From Tropicibacter sp. R16_0 (lineage in GTDB: Bacteria > Pseudomonadota > Alphaproteobacteria > Rhodobacterales > Rhodobacteraceae), in the NCBI RefSeq assembly GCF_017743935.1, contig NZ_JAGHRE010000007.1, positions 269,508 through 333,507 on the forward strand: a stretch of DNA of 64,000 nt. The letters run 5' to 3'. Under the pieces are notes generated by a model. It saw only the letters and a list, made by a program, of their open reading frames with translations, had not been told where the DNA came from and did not search any database. Below, piece by piece: positions 47,626 through 57,359 of this stretch. The stretch's first letter is position 1. Every line of letters starts with the position of its first letter. The position numbers were made by a program, and so were the translations under genes.

Positions 47626-50180
47626 GCTGGCTGTCCACCCTGATGGGCGTGTTCTTTGTCGGCCACAGCCTGTTCGGCCCCACCAACCCGCAGATGATGG
47701 CGCAGGTGCTGGACCGCGCGGCGCCGCAGGCGCAGGTGGATTATCAGATCATCAACGGCGCGCCGCTGTCCTACAATTGGACCGAGGCGAACCGGGGCGA
47801 AGGGTTGAACGCACGGCGTGCGTTGGCAGGCGGGGATTACAACGTGGTGATCCTGACCGAGGCCATCCCGCTGGCCAATCAGATCGAGTTCAACGACAGC
47901 GCAGGCTATGCCCGCAAGTACTTTGACCTCGCCACCGGCGCCAACCCCGAGACGCGCGTGTTCCTGCAAGAAACGTGGCACGATCTGCGCTCAGGCAGCG
48001 GAGTGGACATCGAATATGACGAGGGCGACGGCACCCCCTGGCTGCAGCGGATCGAACAGGATCTGCCGATGTGGGAGGGGCTCGTCGACGCGGTGAACAC
48101 GGGCCGCGCGCCCGAGGTGCCGCCGATGCAATTGATCCCGGCCGGGCAAGCGGTTGCGCGACTTGCTGATGAGATCACCGCAGGATCCGTGCCTGGCATC
48201 GAACGCATTGACGATGTGTTTTCCGACACGATCCACCCCAACGATCTGGGGTTCTATTTCCTGACCATGGTGCAATATGCGGCCATCACCGGCGAAAGCC
48301 CCGAAGGTCTGCCACGAAGGCTGCGTGACAAATGGGGCGGATCGTTCCAGGCCCCGAACCCTGCATTGACCCAACGGCTGCAACAGATCGCGTTTGAGGC
48401 GGTCACCGCCTATGACGCCGTTCGTCCAAAGCCAGGGGCGGCGCAGCCGGCACAGGCGGACACCCCGCCTGCACCGGCTGCGCCGGAGGCGCTTGTGGCA
48501 ACCGAAACGGTCACCGAGCCCGTTCCCTTGCCCGAGGGGTTTCCAGCGCCGCCCGAACCCGAGGGCCGTGTGCCGCTGGCCATCGGATTGGCGGGTGTCA
48601 ATGACTGGTCGGTGCAGCAGCCCTTTCTGGATGTGATGAAGACCGCCCGCCCCTGGATCGGGCATCTGCCGCGCCAATTCGGCGGCGCCTCACATGACGA
48701 TCTGCAAGCTTCGGGCTATTTGGACGAGTATGGCTGGCCTGTCGAAATCCCGCCCGAGCTGGGGTCGATCGGGACGCTGATCCTGACCGATTTACCGCCT
48801 GATGCGGTGTCGACTGCGGGGCGCTATGCGTTGCGCTATCAAGGCAAAGGGATCGTCGAGGTCGGCGGCCGCGCCAGGAATGTGCGCTATGGCAAGAACC
48901 GTGTTGAGTTCGATTTTGAGCCCGGCCCTGGCCCCGTAGACATACGCATTCAACGCACCCATCTGGGTGGCGACTACATCCGCAACATCTCGGTCGTGAA
49001 GCTGGATCATGAAGCCGCTTACGACGCGGGCGCGATCTTCAACCCGCTGTGGTTGGACCACCTGCAGGGGTTCCAGGTGCTGCGCTTCATGGATTGGATG
49101 GAGACAAACAATTCGACCCAATCCGCGTGGGACGGTCGACCGCGCCCCAGCGACTATACCTATGCCCGCCACGGCGTTCCTCTTGAGGTGATGGTCGAAT
49201 TGCTCAACCGCACGGGCGCGGATGGGTGGTTCAACATGCCCCACATGGCGGATGACGATTACATGCGGACCTTTGCCGAATATGTTCGTGACACGCTTTG
49301 GATCGATCAAAAGGCTTACGTCGAATACTCCAACGAGGTCTGGAACTGGCAGTTTCAACAGGCCAATTGGGCCGATGAACAGGCTCTGGCGGCTTGGGGC
49401 AAAAAGGACCACTGGGTCGCCTTCTACGGCGGGCGCGCGGCTGAAATGGCGCAGATCTGGTCACAAGTGTATGGCGATCAGGCAAGCGACCGTCTGGTGC
49501 GTGTGATTGCCACACAAACAGGGTGGATCGGGTTGGAAGAGCTGATCCTTGAAGCGCCGCCCTGGGTTGCCGATGAACCCGGCCGCAAGCGTCCTGCCGA
49601 CTACTTCGATGCTTATGCCGTAACCGGGTATTTCGGCGGTGTTCTGGGGCTTGAGGATCGCCGCGACATGGTCGAGGGCTGGCTGGCGGAAAGCCGGGCG
49701 CAGGCGTCGGCGCAAGGCAAATCCAAGGGGTTGAGCGGTACGGCTTTGCAGGAGTATGTCACACAGCACCGTTTCGACGCCGCCTCGGCCCTGGCTTGGG
49801 TTGAGCTGCGCGACGGGCTGGTGAGTGGTCAGACAGAGGACTCGCTGGCGCACAACCTGACCGAACGCCTACCTTACCACGTCCAAGTGGCCGACACCTA
49901 TGGTCTGGATCTGATCATGTACGAAGGCGGCACACATGTGGTTGGCGTCGGGCCAATGGTCGACGACGAGGAACTGACCGCCTTTTTCACCCATCTCAAC
50001 TATTCGCCAGAGATGGGCGCGCTGTATACCGAATTGATCCGGGGCTGGCATGCGCTTGGCGGAAAACTGTTCAACGCCTATGCAGATGTTTATCGCCCTA
50101 ACAAATGGGGCAGCTGGGGCCACTTGCGGCACCTGAGTGACGACAACCCGCGATGGCAGGCAATATCAGCGTTTAGATGA
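47622..50180 (+). CDS. Two-domain SGNH-like and glycosidase-like protein
   Basis: An 852-residue protein. Residues 1-270 are a paralogue of the preceding protein, with Ser16 in FVGHSLF and the Asp202/His205 pair in DTIHPND. A Pro/Ala-rich linker (about 270-315) leads to a C-terminal domain (about 320-852) with beta-sandwich-like and barrel-like stretches; YSNEVWNW (Glu572) and MYEGGTH (Glu768) resemble the acid/base and nucleophile positions of clan GH-A glycosidases. No clear signal peptide is present, although the first residues are hydrophobic. It may process the exported glycan. Confidence 0.68.
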   Translation: MSWLSTLMGVFFVGHSLFGPTNPQMMAQVLDRAAPQAQVDYQIINGAPLSYNWTEANRGEGLNARRALAGGDYNVVILTEAIPLANQIEFNDSAGYARKYFDLATGANPETRVFLQETWHDLRSGSGVDIEYDEGDGTPWLQRIEQDLPMWEGLVDAVNTGRAPEVPPMQLIPAGQAVARLADEITAGSVPGIERIDDVFSDTIHPNDLGFYFLTMVQYAAITGESPEGLPRRLRDKWGGSFQAPNPALTQRLQQIAFEAVTAYDAVRPKPGAAQPAQADTPPAPAAPEALVATETVTEPVPLPEGFPAPPEPEGRVPLAIGLAGVNDWSVQQPFLDVMKTARPWIGHLPRQFGGASHDDLQASGYLDEYGWPVEIPPELGSIGTLILTDLPPDAVSTAGRYALRYQGKGIVEVGGRARNVRYGKNRVEFDFEPGPGPVDIRIQRTHLGGDYIRNISVVKLDHEAAYDAGAIFNPLWLDHLQGFQVLRFMDWMETNNSTQSAWDGRPRPSDYTYARHGVPLEVMVELLNRTGADGWFNMPHMADDDYMRTFAEYVRDTLWIDQKAYVEYSNEVWNWQFQQANWADEQALAAWGKKDHWVAFYGGRAAEMAQIWSQVYGDQASDRLVRVIATQTGWIGLEELILEAPPWVADEPGRKRPADYFDAYAVTGYFGGVLGLEDRRDMVEGWLAESRAQASAQGKSKGLSGTALQEYVTQHRFDAASALAWVELRDGLVSGQTEDSLAHNLTERLPYHVQVADTYGLDLIMYEGGTHVVGVGPMVDDEELTAFFTHLNYSPEMGALYTELIRGWHALGGKLFNAYADVYRPNKWGSWGHLRHLSDDNPRWQAISAFR

Positions 50181-51022
50181 ACCGGACCATCAGCATCATC
50201 CTGCCCGCGCATAACGAGGCAGACTATATCGACGCCTGCGCCGGGGCGTTGTTGCAGAGCGATCCTCTGCCCGACGGATGGCGGGCACAGGTGATCATTG
50301 TTGCCAACGGATGCACCGACGATACAAGTAAGCGGGCCAGCTCTCATGCCAACGCCGCTGAGGCGCGCGGATGGGAATGGCAGGTCATCGAATTGGACCA
50401 AGGCAGCAAACCCGGCGCCCTGAATGCCGGAGATACTGCCGCGACGGGCGACATACGTGTCTATCTGGATGCCGATGTTCTCTTGTCCCCCGCGCTCCTG
50501 CCGCAGATGATCGCTGAACTGGACAGGCCCGAGCCTGCCTATTGCGGCGGCTCTCCGGTGGTGTCCAGAGGGCAGAGTTGGATCACGCGCGCCTATGGGC
50601 GATTCTGGGTGACGCTTCCCTTTGTGGCGCAGGGCTCTCCGGGATTTGGCGTGTTTGCCATGAACCAGGCGGGGCGCGCGCGATGGGGGGATTGGCCGCA
50701 GATCATCTCGGACGACACTTTTGCCCGGTTGAACTTTACCCCGGCCGAACGAATTCGCGTGGCGGCCACATATCACTGGCCACTGGTCGAAGGGTTTCGA
50801 AACCTTGTTCGGGTGCGCAGACGCCAGAATGAGGGCGTCGCGCAGATTGCCAAACTGTATCCCGAGCTGTTGCGCAACGATGACAAGATGTCGATGGGTG
50901 TGAGCGAATTGTTCCAGCGCATGCTGCGACATCCCGTGGGATTTGTGGTTTACGCAACCGTTGCCCTGGCGGTCAAAACCCCGCTCTTTCGCACCAAATC
51001 CGATTGGGCGCGCGGACGCTGA
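50177..51022 (+). CDS. Family 2 glycosyltransferase
   Basis: A 281-residue GT-A enzyme with ISIILPAHNEADYI at the N-terminus, YLDADV as the DxD motif, and the EGFRNLVRVRR region that in this family takes the place of QxxRW. It overlaps the glycosidase-like gene by 4 bp and is the last gene of the run that began at 33876. A C-terminal hydrophobic stretch (residues about 245-265) suggests membrane contact. Its stop abuts that of the convergent GT4 gene. Confidence 0.87.
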   Translation: MNRTISIILPAHNEADYIDACAGALLQSDPLPDGWRAQVIIVANGCTDDTSKRASSHANAAEARGWEWQVIELDQGSKPGALNAGDTAATGDIRVYLDADVLLSPALLPQMIAELDRPEPAYCGGSPVVSRGQSWITRAYGRFWVTLPFVAQGSPGFGVFAMNQAGRARWGDWPQIISDDTFARLNFTPAERIRVAATYHWPLVEGFRNLVRVRRRQNEGVAQIAKLYPELLRNDDKMSMGVSELFQRMLRHPVGFVVYATVALAVKTPLFRTKSDWARGR

Positions 51023-52228
51023 TCAGCGCGCTGCCCTGCGAAACAGATCGCCCAGCTTGTGGGCCTGATCGTCGATGTCGTGACGTTGTAGGACCCGGGC
51101 GCGCGCGGTTTCACCCATGCGGTTCAGATCTTCGGTGGGTGTTTCGGCCAGCATTTCGATCGCATTGGCCAAGGCCTGGTCATCGCCAGCGGGCACAAGC
51201 CAACCTGTCTGCCCTTCAAGCACCAACTCAGGCGTCCCCGCGATATAGGTCGCAATCACCGGGCGCGCGGCGGCCATCGCCTCCATGATCACCATGGGCA
51301 GGCCTTCGGCAAAGCTGGGCATCACCAGCGCATGGGCCGCGTCGATCTCGGCCCGCACACCGTCCTGATCCAGCCAGCCGGTGAAACGCACCATGTCGCC
51401 AAGTCCCGCTTCGGCGACGGCCTGTTCCAGGTCGGTGCGCATCTCGCCATCGCCAAGCAATGCCAGCTGCATGTCTGGGTGGGTGTCTTTCAGGCGACGC
51501 AGCGCGCGCACCAGAACCATCTGTCCCTTCTGTTCCACAAATCGCCCAATGGCGACCAATCGCAAGGGGCCGTCCGGCACTGGCGTACAAGCTTCAAAAG
51601 CCGCGGGCTCGATCCCGCAATGAACCACATGCAGCCGATCCCAAGTGGCGAATTCGGCCCACCGGCAAAGTTGACTGCGGCCAAACGAACTGACACCCAC
51701 CGCAAATGCCGCATGATCCAGCTTGTCGCCCAAAGACAGGCTGAGCGGAGCATCGAACTCTTCGGGGCCATGAACCGTAAAGGAATAGCGCGGCCCACCC
51801 AACACATGGGACAGCATTGCCACGGCAGCGGCATTGGTTCCGAAATGGGCATGAACATGTGCGACACCATCCGCCCGGCATCGTCGTGCCACATGCGCAG
51901 CCTCAGCCAGATAGATCAGGTGCCGCAGTACTCCGATTTGGGAAGCACGGCCCAAACGCCAGGCCATGGCCAGCCCCTTGGCCGTCCTGATCGGCGCGCC
52001 AATCGTTTGCTTCAGCGCATCACCAAGCAGACCAAGCGCGCCCCGATCAAGAACATAACCGGTCTTCTCGGCCTCGGCTTGATCCCGGGCATCAACTAGG
52101 GCGGCATTGCTGCGGCGCATGGCCAGGCGGGTGATGTCGAACCCCTGCCGCTCAAGCGCCTGAACCTCGCGCCGGATAAAGCTGTGCGAGGGTTGCGGAT
52201 AGGTGTTCAGGACATAGGCGATTTTCAC
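51023..52228 (-). CDS. Family 4 glycosyltransferase
   Basis: About 401 residues of GT-B fold: IAYVLNTYPQPSHSFIRRE at the N-terminus and PSFAEGLPMVIMEAMAAARP with the E-x7-E donor motif. The best start is GTG at 52228, because family members begin KIAYVLNTYPQ there; an open frame continues to 52324 but its extra residues look unrelated, and the ribosome site is weak for either. It is opposite in direction to the main operon, with which it converges exactly. Confidence 0.83.
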   Translation of the reverse strand: MKIAYVLNTYPQPSHSFIRREVQALERQGFDITRLAMRRSNAALVDARDQAEAEKTGYVLDRGALGLLGDALKQTIGAPIRTAKGLAMAWRLGRASQIGVLRHLIYLAEAAHVARRCRADGVAHVHAHFGTNAAAVAMLSHVLGGPRYSFTVHGPEEFDAPLSLSLGDKLDHAAFAVGVSSFGRSQLCRWAEFATWDRLHVVHCGIEPAAFEACTPVPDGPLRLVAIGRFVEQKGQMVLVRALRRLKDTHPDMQLALLGDGEMRTDLEQAVAEAGLGDMVRFTGWLDQDGVRAEIDAAHALVMPSFAEGLPMVIMEAMAAARPVIATYIAGTPELVLEGQTGWLVPAGDDQALANAIEMLAETPTEDLNRMGETARARVLQRHDIDDQAHKLGDLFRRAAR

Positions 52229-52377
52229 GAGGAGGCACCGAAGATATGGGTCATCCAAGTCGTAACCTGTTGTCCGCAATCTGAAAAGCAGGGTCAAACA
52301 ATCGGTTTTTGTTGTGTACCCCAATACCTACAGGCACTATCCCCCCAATTGCAGGGACATGGGGGCTGCAGGACAAG

Positions 52378-53736
52378 ATGAACAGGATGGTATCAGCCTT
52401 TGCCGGATCCGGCCTGATGGCGCGCGTGCTGCGCAGCGCCTCGTGGTTGATCATCGGCTATGGCGGCAGTCAGGCACTGCGGCTGGCCGCCAACCTGATC
52501 CTGACCCGCATCCTGTTCCCCGAAGCCTTTGGCCTGATGGCGTTGGTCAGTGTTGTGACAGTGGGCTTGAACCTGTTCTCGGACGTGGGGATCGGTCCGT
52601 CCATTGCCCAGAACAAACGCGGCGACGATCCCGATTTTCTGGACACGGCCTGGACCATCCAGGTGATCCGGGGCGTTCTGCTGTTTGGCTTGGCCTGGGC
52701 TTTGGCCGGACCTGTGGCCGCGTTTTATGATGAACCGGACCTGAAACTCTACCTGCCGATTGCAGCCGTTGCGCTGCTGGTTTCGGGATTCAACCCAACC
52801 CGGATCGAAACCGCCCACCGGCATCTGCTGGTGGGGCGGCTGACGTTGTTGGATCTGGCAAGTCAGATCATCGGCATCGGGTTCATGATCTGGTTTGCCA
52901 TGGCCACCGGTTCGGTTCTGGCCCTGGTTCTGGGTGGCGTAGTGCAAGCTGTCGCCAAGCTGGTGCTGACGCACTATGGCTTGCCCGGTCCGCGCAACAG
53001 GTTCCGCTGGGAAAAGCCCGCCGTTTATGAAATCGCGCATTTTGGCAAATGGATCTTTCTCAGCACCGGCCTTGCTTTTTTGATCAGCCAAGGGGACCGG
53101 GCCATCCTGGGTCGTTTCCTGACACTCGAGGCTTTGGGCCTGTATAACATCGGCTTCTTCCTGGGTAGTTTCCCATCAATGCTGGGTCACGCGGTCTCGC
53201 AAAAGATCATGATCCCGGTCTATCGTGATCGCCCCGCGCATGAGGACCCCGCCAGCCTGCGCAAGCAAAGGATGCTGCGGGCTGCCATGACATGCGGGGT
53301 TGTGGGGCTGCTGTTGGTAATGGCTGCTGCGGGGCCCTGGCTGGTCGATCTGCTTTACGATGATCGCTATCACCTGTCCGGCCCCATCGTGACCCTGATT
53401 GCTTGCGCCCTGATCCCGCAAGCAATCATATTGACCTACGATGCCGCGGCCCTGGCGGCCGGAGACAGCCGGTCGTTCTTTTTGTTAAGCTTGGTCAAGG
53501 CCACATCGCAAACTGTCTGCATCATCCTTGGTGTTGTGAACTTTGGTCTGCTGGGCGCAATGGCCGGGCTGGGGTTGTCGATGTTCTTCACCTACCCCGC
53601 GCTTGTCTGGTTGAGCGTGAAGCACCGCGTCTGGGACCCGCTCCACGATGCCATAGCCGTTGCCATTTCAAGCGCCAGCGTTGCTCTGCTGTTGTGGTAC
53701 CACTGGGACCAGATCAGCAATTTGTCCCAGATGTAA
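52378..53736 (+). CDS. Oligosaccharide flippase (Wzx/MATE-like polysaccharide exporter)
   Basis: About 452 residues with 12-14 hydrophobic helices and the family segments SWLIIGYGGSQALRLAANLILTR (near residue 20) and LFSDVGIGPSIAQN. It moves lipid-linked sugar units across the inner membrane, as the partner of the polymerase-like and chain-length genes here. The ATG at 52378 has an AGGAC box 5 bases upstream. It converges on the Wzz gene with 3 bp between stops. Confidence 0.88.
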   Translation: MNRMVSAFAGSGLMARVLRSASWLIIGYGGSQALRLAANLILTRILFPEAFGLMALVSVVTVGLNLFSDVGIGPSIAQNKRGDDPDFLDTAWTIQVIRGVLLFGLAWALAGPVAAFYDEPDLKLYLPIAAVALLVSGFNPTRIETAHRHLLVGRLTLLDLASQIIGIGFMIWFAMATGSVLALVLGGVVQAVAKLVLTHYGLPGPRNRFRWEKPAVYEIAHFGKWIFLSTGLAFLISQGDRAILGRFLTLEALGLYNIGFFLGSFPSMLGHAVSQKIMIPVYRDRPAHEDPASLRKQRMLRAAMTCGVVGLLLVMAAAGPWLVDLLYDDRYHLSGPIVTLIACALIPQAIILTYDAAALAAGDSRSFFLLSLVKATSQTVCIILGVVNFGLLGAMAGLGLSMFFTYPALVWLSVKHRVWDPLHDAIAVAISSASVALLLWYHWDQISNLSQM

Positions 53737-53739
53737 GGC

Positions 53740-55020
53740 TTAGGCCGTCCCGCCGCCGGGTTTTTTGCCGGAAAAGAGCGACGTGATACGCGCCCAAATG
53801 GAACGGCGCGGCTCGCGCGTGTCCAGATATGGCACGGTCACCACCGGGGCCAGTCCCAGCTCACGCTCCATCTGAGCAGCCGAGCGCATGACCGGGTTTC
53901 GCATCTCAAGCAGATAGGCGACGGCAAAGGCTAAAAAGACGCTCGCGGCACCCCCCAGTATGGCCTTTCTTGTCCGGCTTTCCGTCACCGGATAATCGGG
54001 CAGCGCAGCCTCTTCGATCACAGTCAAACGCTCAGCCTGGCGCTCATCCTCAAGGCGGAAACCCAATTCTGCGTCGGTGCGGCGGGCCGCAATATTAGAC
54101 AACTCGTCGCGCAACTGCTCAAGTTGGCGTTCATAGACACCAATCTGGCGCTGAACCTCGGGAGAGGTTTCGATTAATGCCTCAAGCTCTTGCTTGCGAT
54201 CCATCAACAGCTGACGCTGTGCCTCGAGCGTGGCGAGCTGCTCCAGATAGTCCGCGCGCAACCGTTCTGCAGTCGCGGGTCTTTGGCTCTTTTCCGCAAG
54301 CTCCATCGCGCGTTCGACCTCGATCCGGTCTCGGGCGATGTCCAGAAGACCGTCGTTGATGGTCGACACTTCTTCGCGGCGGAATTCCAAGCTGCCAGGC
54401 AGCGACAGGTCATGCGTGTTGCGGTATTCGGTGATTTCGTTGTCCAGCGCCGTGATCTCGTCGGTGATCGCTTGTTCCTGCGCATCAAAGAACGCCAATG
54501 TCTTGCTGGCCTGTTCAATGCGATTCTGTTTGCTCAGCTCGATGGTACGTTGACCGAACTCATGTGCGACGGCCTGCGCCAGCTCTGGCGTTTCCATCCG
54601 GGCCGTGATCGTCAGGACAGAGATTGTGCCGTCATCTGAGAACCCTTCGCGCGCGGCCGCGATACCTTCGATCCGAACCGAGCGGCGCAACCGGTCGATG
54701 CGAGCGCTGTCCTTGAGATCCGGCAGGTCCTGATACAGTCCAAATTTATCAATGATTTCAAGAACTGTACCCCGTGTCATCAGACGCTGCTGAATCAATT
54801 GCAAGCGTCTGGCCGAAGACCCCTCGACCGTGGTCCGGGCCAGGTCATCGGCGATCACGGGCTGGGCGATTTGAATGACTTCGGCGGATTCGTATTCGTG
54901 GGTCTGGCTCAGCGCCAACAACACGGATGCAACGCAGCCAAGCGCAATGATGGCCACGATCATCCATGCCCGGCGACGGAACATATCCATCAGTTCATCT
55001 AACGAAAAGATCGGCCCCAT
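53740..55020 (-). CDS. Wzz/GumC-type polysaccharide chain-length and export protein
   Basis: A 426-residue co-polymerase: an N-terminal helix (residues about 18-42), a long periplasmic part with predicted coiled coil (Glu/Leu/Arg-rich, about 160-330), and a second membrane helix near residues 360-385, followed by a cytoplasmic tail. It controls chain length and links to the outer-membrane channel. The start at 55020 (MGPIFSLDELMDMFRRR) fits the family; the frame runs to 55101 without support. The C-terminal tail carries no kinase domain; that part is a separate gene (55145-56047). Confidence 0.87.
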   Translation of the reverse strand: MGPIFSLDELMDMFRRRAWMIVAIIALGCVASVLLALSQTHEYESAEVIQIAQPVIADDLARTTVEGSSARRLQLIQQRLMTRGTVLEIIDKFGLYQDLPDLKDSARIDRLRRSVRIEGIAAAREGFSDDGTISVLTITARMETPELAQAVAHEFGQRTIELSKQNRIEQASKTLAFFDAQEQAITDEITALDNEITEYRNTHDLSLPGSLEFRREEVSTINDGLLDIARDRIEVERAMELAEKSQRPATAERLRADYLEQLATLEAQRQLLMDRKQELEALIETSPEVQRQIGVYERQLEQLRDELSNIAARRTDAELGFRLEDERQAERLTVIEEAALPDYPVTESRTRKAILGGAASVFLAFAVAYLLEMRNPVMRSAAQMERELGLAPVVTVPYLDTREPRRSIWARITSLFSGKKPGGGTA

Positions 55021-55144
55021 GTGCCTTATCCAACCTGCAATTTGCTTTGTTTCTTGCTGCTCTGCCGACCTCGTAATGGGTCGACACAGGCTATTAACCA
55101 CAGCAAACAGGCGAAACTATGGCGTCAGCAAGTCCAAGCTGGTG

Positions 55145-56047
55145 TCAGGAGGCGTAAGCTTCAAGACGCGATCCGCGACCGCGGTTCAAAATCACGCCAA
55201 GCAGCGGGACATGACCACCGATTATCTTTTCACAGGCCTTGATCTGATCGGGAGTGGTTTGTTCCCCATCCGAGACCATCAACACACCGTCGATCTGTCC
55301 CATGAACGCTGCCAGGTCATCATGCGCCAGAACCGGTGGCAGATCATACAGAACAACATCCGGCTGCAAATCGTCGATCATTGCATCCAGCGCTTCACCA
55401 CAAGTTTGCGACTGCAACAGCTCTGCCGCATCGGAACTGGCAGTATCCGCCAGACCAACAGCCAGCGTATCGCTGCACCGCACCAGATGGTCCTGTAGCG
55501 CGAGCTGGCCGTTCAGAAAGTCCTTTTGCCGACCCGCAGCCGCGATATCCAACGCGGATTGCACGCCGGGGCTCCGCAAGTTCATGTCCATCAGGACGGT
55601 CCGGCTATCGGGCACCCGCGCCAAACTCAGCGCCAGATTGGTCGCCGTGAAGGTCGCCCCGCATCCAGACGTCGGCGCAACGATCGCAACTTGGCGCCAC
55701 CCTTCATGTTTGAGGGTCTGCAACAGGCGGGTGCGAAGAATATCGAATGCTCGCGCTGTCGGCGTTTCGCGAAAGAAATTGACCAGCGGAGCCCGCGATT
55801 GAAAGCGATCATGCGCACTGATGGAAACGGGCTGCAACTGATCCCAAGTGTCTGGCAGTACGGCCGGCAGTGTTTCCACCCGCACCTCTTCGGACAGGAT
55901 ATGGGGTTCAATCGGGTCATCCCGCAGAGCGGCCTTGCGGCGGAAGGGGCGATACGACTCTTCGGCGTCCCCGGCCGTGTTCTCGACCAGGGACGGGCTG
56001 CGCGCGTTATCGAAATCCGACATCATCTTGGTATCATAGTAACTCAT
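55145..56047 (-). CDS. CpsD/CapB-like tyrosine-kinase homologue with defective Walker A motif
   Basis: A 300-residue protein resembling the cytoplasmic ATPase half of a Wzc/ExoP autokinase. The P-loop reads PTSGCGATFTATN: the catalytic lysine of GxGK(T/S) is replaced by alanine. Walker A' (VLMDMNLRSP) and Walker B-like VVLYDLPP are kept. The protein ends without a clear tyrosine cluster apart from one Tyr near the C-terminus. It may be a regulatory pseudo-ATPase in the polysaccharide export complex with the Wzz protein 124 bp downstream. The start at 56047 gives MSYYDTKMMSDFDNA; the frame beyond it lies over the ExoY gene. Confidence 0.8.
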   Translation of the reverse strand: MSYYDTKMMSDFDNARSPSLVENTAGDAEESYRPFRRKAALRDDPIEPHILSEEVRVETLPAVLPDTWDQLQPVSISAHDRFQSRAPLVNFFRETPTARAFDILRTRLLQTLKHEGWRQVAIVAPTSGCGATFTATNLALSLARVPDSRTVLMDMNLRSPGVQSALDIAAAGRQKDFLNGQLALQDHLVRCSDTLAVGLADTASSDAAELLQSQTCGEALDAMIDDLQPDVVLYDLPPVLAHDDLAAFMGQIDGVLMVSDGEQTTPDQIKACEKIIGGHVPLLGVILNRGRGSRLEAYAS

Positions 56048-56103
56048 GTCGCGGCTCCCAAACCACTTTTTCCTGAACGATTGCAACCATGTTGCCTCGG
56101 CAG

Positions 56104-56862
56104 TCAGTATCCGGTGCGCCGCGCCACCACTCCGACAGTCTTGAACAGCAGAACAACGTCCTGCTTGAAGCTCAACGAGCGAGCATAAGTTGCATCCACA
56201 CGCGAGCGGAAGCTGAACACCTCTTCGTTGCGCGCCGACACCTGCCACAGTCCGGTAATGCCCGGGCGCAGCGACAAATACGGGCCACTGGGACCGTAAA
56301 GTGGCAGCTGATCCGGCATCATCGGGCGCGGGCCAACCAGGCTCATGTCGCCGATCAGCACATTCCACAGCTGCGGCAGCTCATCCAACGACGTCTTGCG
56401 CAGGATATCCCCCACACGCGTGATCCGCGGGTCGTTTTTCAGTTTCTGCGTCGTCTCCCACTCGTGTCGCAGAGCAGGATCGGTTTTCATCAGATGTTCG
56501 AACTGCGCGTCCGCGTCCATGACCATGGTGCGCAGCTTCAACATTTTAAACGAGCGCCCCCCGCGCCCCAGACGGGACTGACGGTAGAACGGGTTGCCCC
56601 CCTCAAGCATCAGCGCGATGGCACAGATCCCGATGACCAGCATCCAAATGGGCGCCGTCACCACAATCAGGCTGACGTCAAGAATACGTTTGCCGAACAG
56701 GGCATAGGTCGACTGACCCAACCCATTGGCCGACGCCCCGACATCAGCATTGATGTTGGCAGGCGCGACCCCCACAGCCGCAACAGAACCAACGCGGTCA
56801 CTGGGTATCGCTATTACTCGACCGGATGCTTCCAAGGCCGCTTCCTGGACATAATCCTTCAT
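56104..56862 (-). CDS. ExoY/WbaP-type undecaprenyl-phosphate sugar phosphotransferase
   Basis: A 252-residue initiating transferase that places the first sugar phosphate on the lipid carrier. Its features are a membrane helix (residues about 65-90), then FYRQSRLGRGGRSFKMLKLR, KTSLDELPQLWNVLIGDMS and VGPRPMMPDQ. I use the ATG at 56862 because GGGGGA lies 6 bases before it; another ATG 12 bases upstream is possible. It heads the leftward exoY-cpsD-wzz unit, and the upstream gap probably holds its promoter. Confidence 0.92.
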   Translation of the reverse strand: MKDYVQEAALEASGRVIAIPSDRVGSVAAVGVAPANINADVGASANGLGQSTYALFGKRILDVSLIVVTAPIWMLVIGICAIALMLEGGNPFYRQSRLGRGGRSFKMLKLRTMVMDADAQFEHLMKTDPALRHEWETTQKLKNDPRITRVGDILRKTSLDELPQLWNVLIGDMSLVGPRPMMPDQLPLYGPSGPYLSLRPGITGLWQVSARNEEVFSFRSRVDATYARSLSFKQDVVLLFKTVGVVARRTGY

Positions 56863-57359
56863 CGTTTCCCCCATGTGTGCGTCTAAAATACCGCTGGCTA
56901 CACCACCAACGAAGGACGCTGCACCTTTACTCTCACTCTGGCTCGAAACGCAGTGGCTGCTCCGAGCGGGTTATTGTTTCATATATGTCGCGCCCGCACC
57001 CATCGCGACTGTTTGGTCGACCAGAACACGGCCAAGTTATGCCATTGTTCTGCCACGATTGAAGGTACCACCGGCCCATCCAATTTTCAGAAAATCCGCG
57101 TAAACAGATTGTTTCCGCTCATAACACAGCGAAAATGCGTGATTTCTCGACTTTTCCAAGAACCAGTCCCCCAAAAACCAGACCTATTGTTCACAAATCG
57201 AAGATAGTGCCGAATGCAGAATCAAATTGCCCTGTCGCCAATCAGCGTTAAAGGGGAAAACGCTGAAATGCGGCGCAAACATGGCGTAAGCCCCATTTTG
57301 CGCCTCAACGTCACAACTGACTGACGCTTAATAGCATCACGCCCTTCTCGCCAGACTGC
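56863..57359. other. Gene-free region upstream of the ExoY operon
   Basis: Roughly 500 bp, less GC-rich than its surroundings, with no convincing coding frame, between the leftward ExoY-like gene and the 3' end of the leftward AraC gene. It must hold the promoter of the exopolysaccharide unit. I could not pick out a specific operator or a clear terminator. Confidence 0.5.
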
